In this document: one piece after another, positions 6,101 through 7,312 of the stretch
How the letters are laid out: each line of letters opens with the position of its first letter
Numbering within the stretch: the first letter of the stretch is position 1
Source of the DNA: Xanthobacteraceae bacterium
Lineage (GTDB): Bacteria > Pseudomonadota > Alphaproteobacteria > Rhizobiales > Xanthobacteraceae
Length of the DNA: 7,312 nt
Reading direction: 5' to 3'
NCBI GenBank assembly: GCA_030037185.1
Contig: JASHRR010000724.1
Coordinates: 1 to 7,312, forward strand
Notes under the pieces: generated by a model
Seen by the model: the letters and a program-made list of their open reading frames with translations, nothing else
Databases searched by the model: none
Told to the model about the DNA's origin: nothing
Made by a program: the position numbers and the translations under genes

Positions 6101-6369
6101 GGCTCACTCCTTGCGTCCGGCGGCGGTGACGGCGCAACGTTGCGGTTGAGGCCGGGCCACGGCTGCGGTTCGGCGGGTTGCCACGTAGCTGCCGGAATTG
6201 CGGAGCGGTACCGCGTGGGGAGGACGTTCGCGTCCGGATTAGCGGCGGCGATGGACGACGATGGGGGCGGCAGCACCGTGCATGCCGCGCAGCCAAAAAG
6301 AAGGCCCAGCGCCACGCCATGCGGGATGCGCGCCGCAGACCCTTGATGTCTGAGCATAACCCTCGGCAC
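6097..6369 (-). CDS. Small proline-rich lipoprotein-like protein of the copper operon
   Basis: A 90-residue exported protein with a basic start, a hydrophobic run GVALGLLFGCAAC (18-30) and then a low-complexity, proline- and alanine-rich mature part (VLPPPSSSIAAANPDANVLPTRYR, later WQPAEPQPWPGLNRNVAPSP). Cys27 or Cys30 could be a lipidated cysteine, though neither lipobox is canonical. The start is GTG 6369, with ATG 6357 (86 residues) an equally possible choice; neither has a strong ribosome binding site. Its stop overlaps the TolC-like start by 4 bp, and the His-rich gene ends 57 bp upstream. From memory, short proteins with a TRY...P.PWP.LN..VAP pattern commonly precede TolC-type genes in rhizobial copper operons; no function is established. 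It may help assemble or anchor the efflux channel (inference). Confidence 0.75.
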   Translation of the reverse strand: MPRVMLRHQGSAARIPHGVALGLLFGCAACTVLPPPSSSIAAANPDANVLPTRYRSAIPAATWQPAEPQPWPGLNRNVAPSPPPDARSEP

Positions 6370-6426
6370 CTCATGCGTGAATCAGGAGAGCGTGCCGCGG
6401 ACACCGCGGACACACGACGGCTCCGA

Positions 6427-6795
6427 TCAGCGCAAGGGTCTTGGCGGGCGATCGAGACGGCCGGGAGGCAGGCCGGGCTCCTTATCAACGAGGCCGGCCA
6501 CCAGCGTTTCGCCGGCCGTCCAGTCGGTCAGGACGCCAATCACGGGAGAAATCACACCGACAAAGTAAGCGTGCAGGGCACAGCAGGCATCGGCAGGATT
6601 TCCGCCATGGTCGCGATGATGGTGCTCATGCGTCTGTCCCATGCTGCCATGGTGCGCATGTTCGTGAGAGAGGGAAGCGAGCGCGCCTACTTGCGCGTTC
6701 GCACGCGGGGACGATACAACTCCGGCGAACTGGGCGACCATGAAAAGGGCGACCAGGAGCCGAACAAACGGGCGTATCGTCCGCAACCAAATCAT
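6427..6795 (-). CDS. His/Cys-rich exported protein, likely copper binding
   Basis: A 122-residue protein with a signal peptide (Arg-rich start, hydrophobic core 13-27, likely cleavage after ANA at 32-34). It then has a dense metal-binding stretch: nine histidines between residues 44 and 63 (HEHAHHGSMGQTHEHHHRDH) followed by ADACCALH with Cys71, Cys72 and His75. A second hydrophobic segment (about 76-90) could sit in the membrane, and the end is PGRLDRPPRPLR. ATG 6795 is preferred over the longer open frame to 7137, because a signal peptide begins exactly there and GAG at 6803-6805 stands 7 bases before it. It is the first gene of the copper operon. The layout recalls DUF2946-type proteins of copper loci, but I cannot confirm the family. 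The likely role is periplasmic copper (or Co/Zn) binding or sensing; this is inference from composition and place. Confidence 0.8.
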   Translation of the reverse strand: MIWLRTIRPFVRLLVALFMVAQFAGVVSSPRANAQVGALASLSHEHAHHGSMGQTHEHHHRDHGGNPADACCALHAYFVGVISPVIGVLTDWTAGETLVAGLVDKEPGLPPGRLDRPPRPLR

Positions 6796-7151
6796 CGCTG
6801 ATCTCACAAAGCATATTCCTACGATCGGTGCCGGCTCGTCAATGCGCAGGCCACAATCGCTGCCCCGACGACCGGCAGTCCAAACTAGCCCCAGAACCGC
6901 CACCCCGGTATTGGACAAGCGGCTGGGGGGGTGCGCTTTGGGACCCGCCAAATATGCCGGGCCAAAAAAGCAGTTGTAACCTTGAGTGACCCTGGCCGCA
7001 CCGCAGGGGCGCGGCTCGATGGCCGCAGCACCCAAGGCCGCGTCAGCCGTCGTCGCCACAGATTGCCCGGACTGGCCAGTACGCTCGGTCGGCGGAACAC
7101 CCGGACCGACTTCGGTGTTGAGGTTGGCCGGGGCCACCGAACTGAGGACAG
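6796..7151. other. Divergent intergenic region, copper operon versus secreted-protein gene
   Basis: A 356 bp region between two divergent starts (6795 minus, 7152 plus), so it should hold both promoters. The minus strand is open throughout (GTG at 7137), but no ribosome binding site or known motif supports coding, and the real signal peptide starts at 6795. I found no clear CueR or CsoR operator. A possible promoter for the operon is listed separately. Confidence 0.45.
6812..6842 (-). promoter_or_regulatory. Possible promoter of the copper operon with 19 bp spacer
   Basis: On the minus strand TTGACG (6837-6842) is followed after 19 bases by AATATG (6812-6817), 16 bases before the His-rich gene start. 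Unusually long 19-20 bp spacers are typical of MerR/CueR-type metal-activated promoters, but the expected dyad in the spacer is not clear and the resulting leader would be very short. Tentative. Confidence 0.25.
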
Positions 7152-7312
7152 ATGCAGCGCTTTTGCATTGCGATTGCCACCTCGGCAGCGCTCCTCGCCG
7201 CGGGCGCGGCTGCGGATCGCGTTTTCGCGCAGATCCCGGTGCCGCCCGAGTCGCCTCCCGACTACGGTCCGCCGCCAGTACCGGGTTATGATCCGTATGC
7301 TTCTGGACCGCC
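7152..7312 (+). CDS. Secreted proline-rich protein, N-terminal part (runs off edge)
   Basis: The first 53 codons of a plus-strand gene that continues past the right edge. GAGG (7144-7147) precedes ATG 7152 by 4 bases. The product starts with a signal peptide (MQRFCIAIATSAALLAAGAA, then ADRVFAQ, with likely cleavage after VFA), followed by a proline/tyrosine/glycine-rich segment, PVPPESPPDYGPPPVPGYDP. Such sequence is typical of small periplasmic or surface proteins of Bradyrhizobium relatives, with no known function. It is divergent from the copper operon and may or may not be copper related. Confidence 0.65.
   Translation, partial: MQRFCIAIATSAALLAAGAAADRVFAQIPVPPESPPDYGPPPVPGYDPYASGP

Noticed and set aside
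5862..6488. 208-codon open frame on the minus strand across the TolC-like and lipoprotein genes
   Set aside because: It is Arg/Pro-rich shadow sequence of the real genes, which have ribosome binding sites, lipoprotein signals and family motifs.
6178..6801. 207-codon open frame on the plus strand opposite the His-rich gene
   Set aside because: It is antisense to two better-supported exported-protein genes and has no signal or motif of its own.
6978..6993. CueR-like dyad (AACCTTGAGTGACCCT) upstream of the copper operon
   Set aside because: The half-sites are not inverted copies of each other, and the position is about 185 bp from the first gene.
6796..7137. N-terminal extension of the His-rich protein to GTG 7137
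   Set aside because: The extension has no ribosome binding site and would bury the signal peptide that begins at ATG 6795.
1..7312. CRISPR array, tRNA, rRNA or long tandem repeat
   Set aside because: I saw no regularly spaced repeats, tRNA-like cloverleaf or rRNA sequence on reading both strands by eye; only short dyads were found.

Overview
The window looks like GC-rich alphaproteobacterial DNA, most likely from the Bradyrhizobium/Nitrobacter/Rhodopseudomonas group. This rests on codon bias, on the style of the copper genes and on an HWE-type kinase remnant; the genus is inference. It is an accessory region in which intact small operons alternate with decayed genes and insertion-sequence debris, as on a plasmid or genomic island.

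Layout. Positions 1-681 hold no convincing intact gene, only an open frame entering from the left edge. Positions 682-1843 carry two intact plus-strand genes: a VOC-fold (glyoxalase/dioxygenase) protein and a ureidoglycolate lyase (AllA) family protein. Between them lie a possible promoter and a perfect 7+7 bp inverted repeat. Positions 1844-3060 are a mobile-element scrapyard. They contain a possible ribbon-helix-helix remnant (minus), a recombinase-like helix-turn-helix tail fused in frame to a piece of IS5-family transposase (minus), and the C-terminal part of an IS5-family transposase facing the other way (plus). Positions 3148-3462 encode an unrecognised 104-residue protein, followed by an HWE-type sensor histidine kinase pseudogene (about 3587-4037).

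Positions 4190-6795, on the minus strand, form a copper-handling operon read from right to left. It encodes a His/Cys-rich exported protein, a small proline-rich lipoprotein-like protein, a TolC/CusC-type outer-membrane efflux lipoprotein (overlapping the previous gene by 4 bp), a CusF-type periplasmic copper chaperone, and a copC gene with its own strong ribosome binding site. That copC is frameshifted and cut off after about 45 codons. The inner-membrane pump and adaptor (CusA, CusB) that would complete the TolC/CusF system are not in this window, so the operon seems to have lost its 3' part, or the partners lie elsewhere. From 7152 a divergent plus-strand gene for a secreted proline-rich protein runs off the right edge.

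How the parts work together: the TolC-like protein would be the outer-membrane exit duct, CusF and the His-rich protein would bind periplasmic copper, and CopC would be a further copper carrier. I found no new defence or RNA system. The main points of interest are the truncated copper operon with its uncharacterised His-rich and small lipoprotein members, the stepwise-decayed kinase, and the rearranged IS5 pieces.
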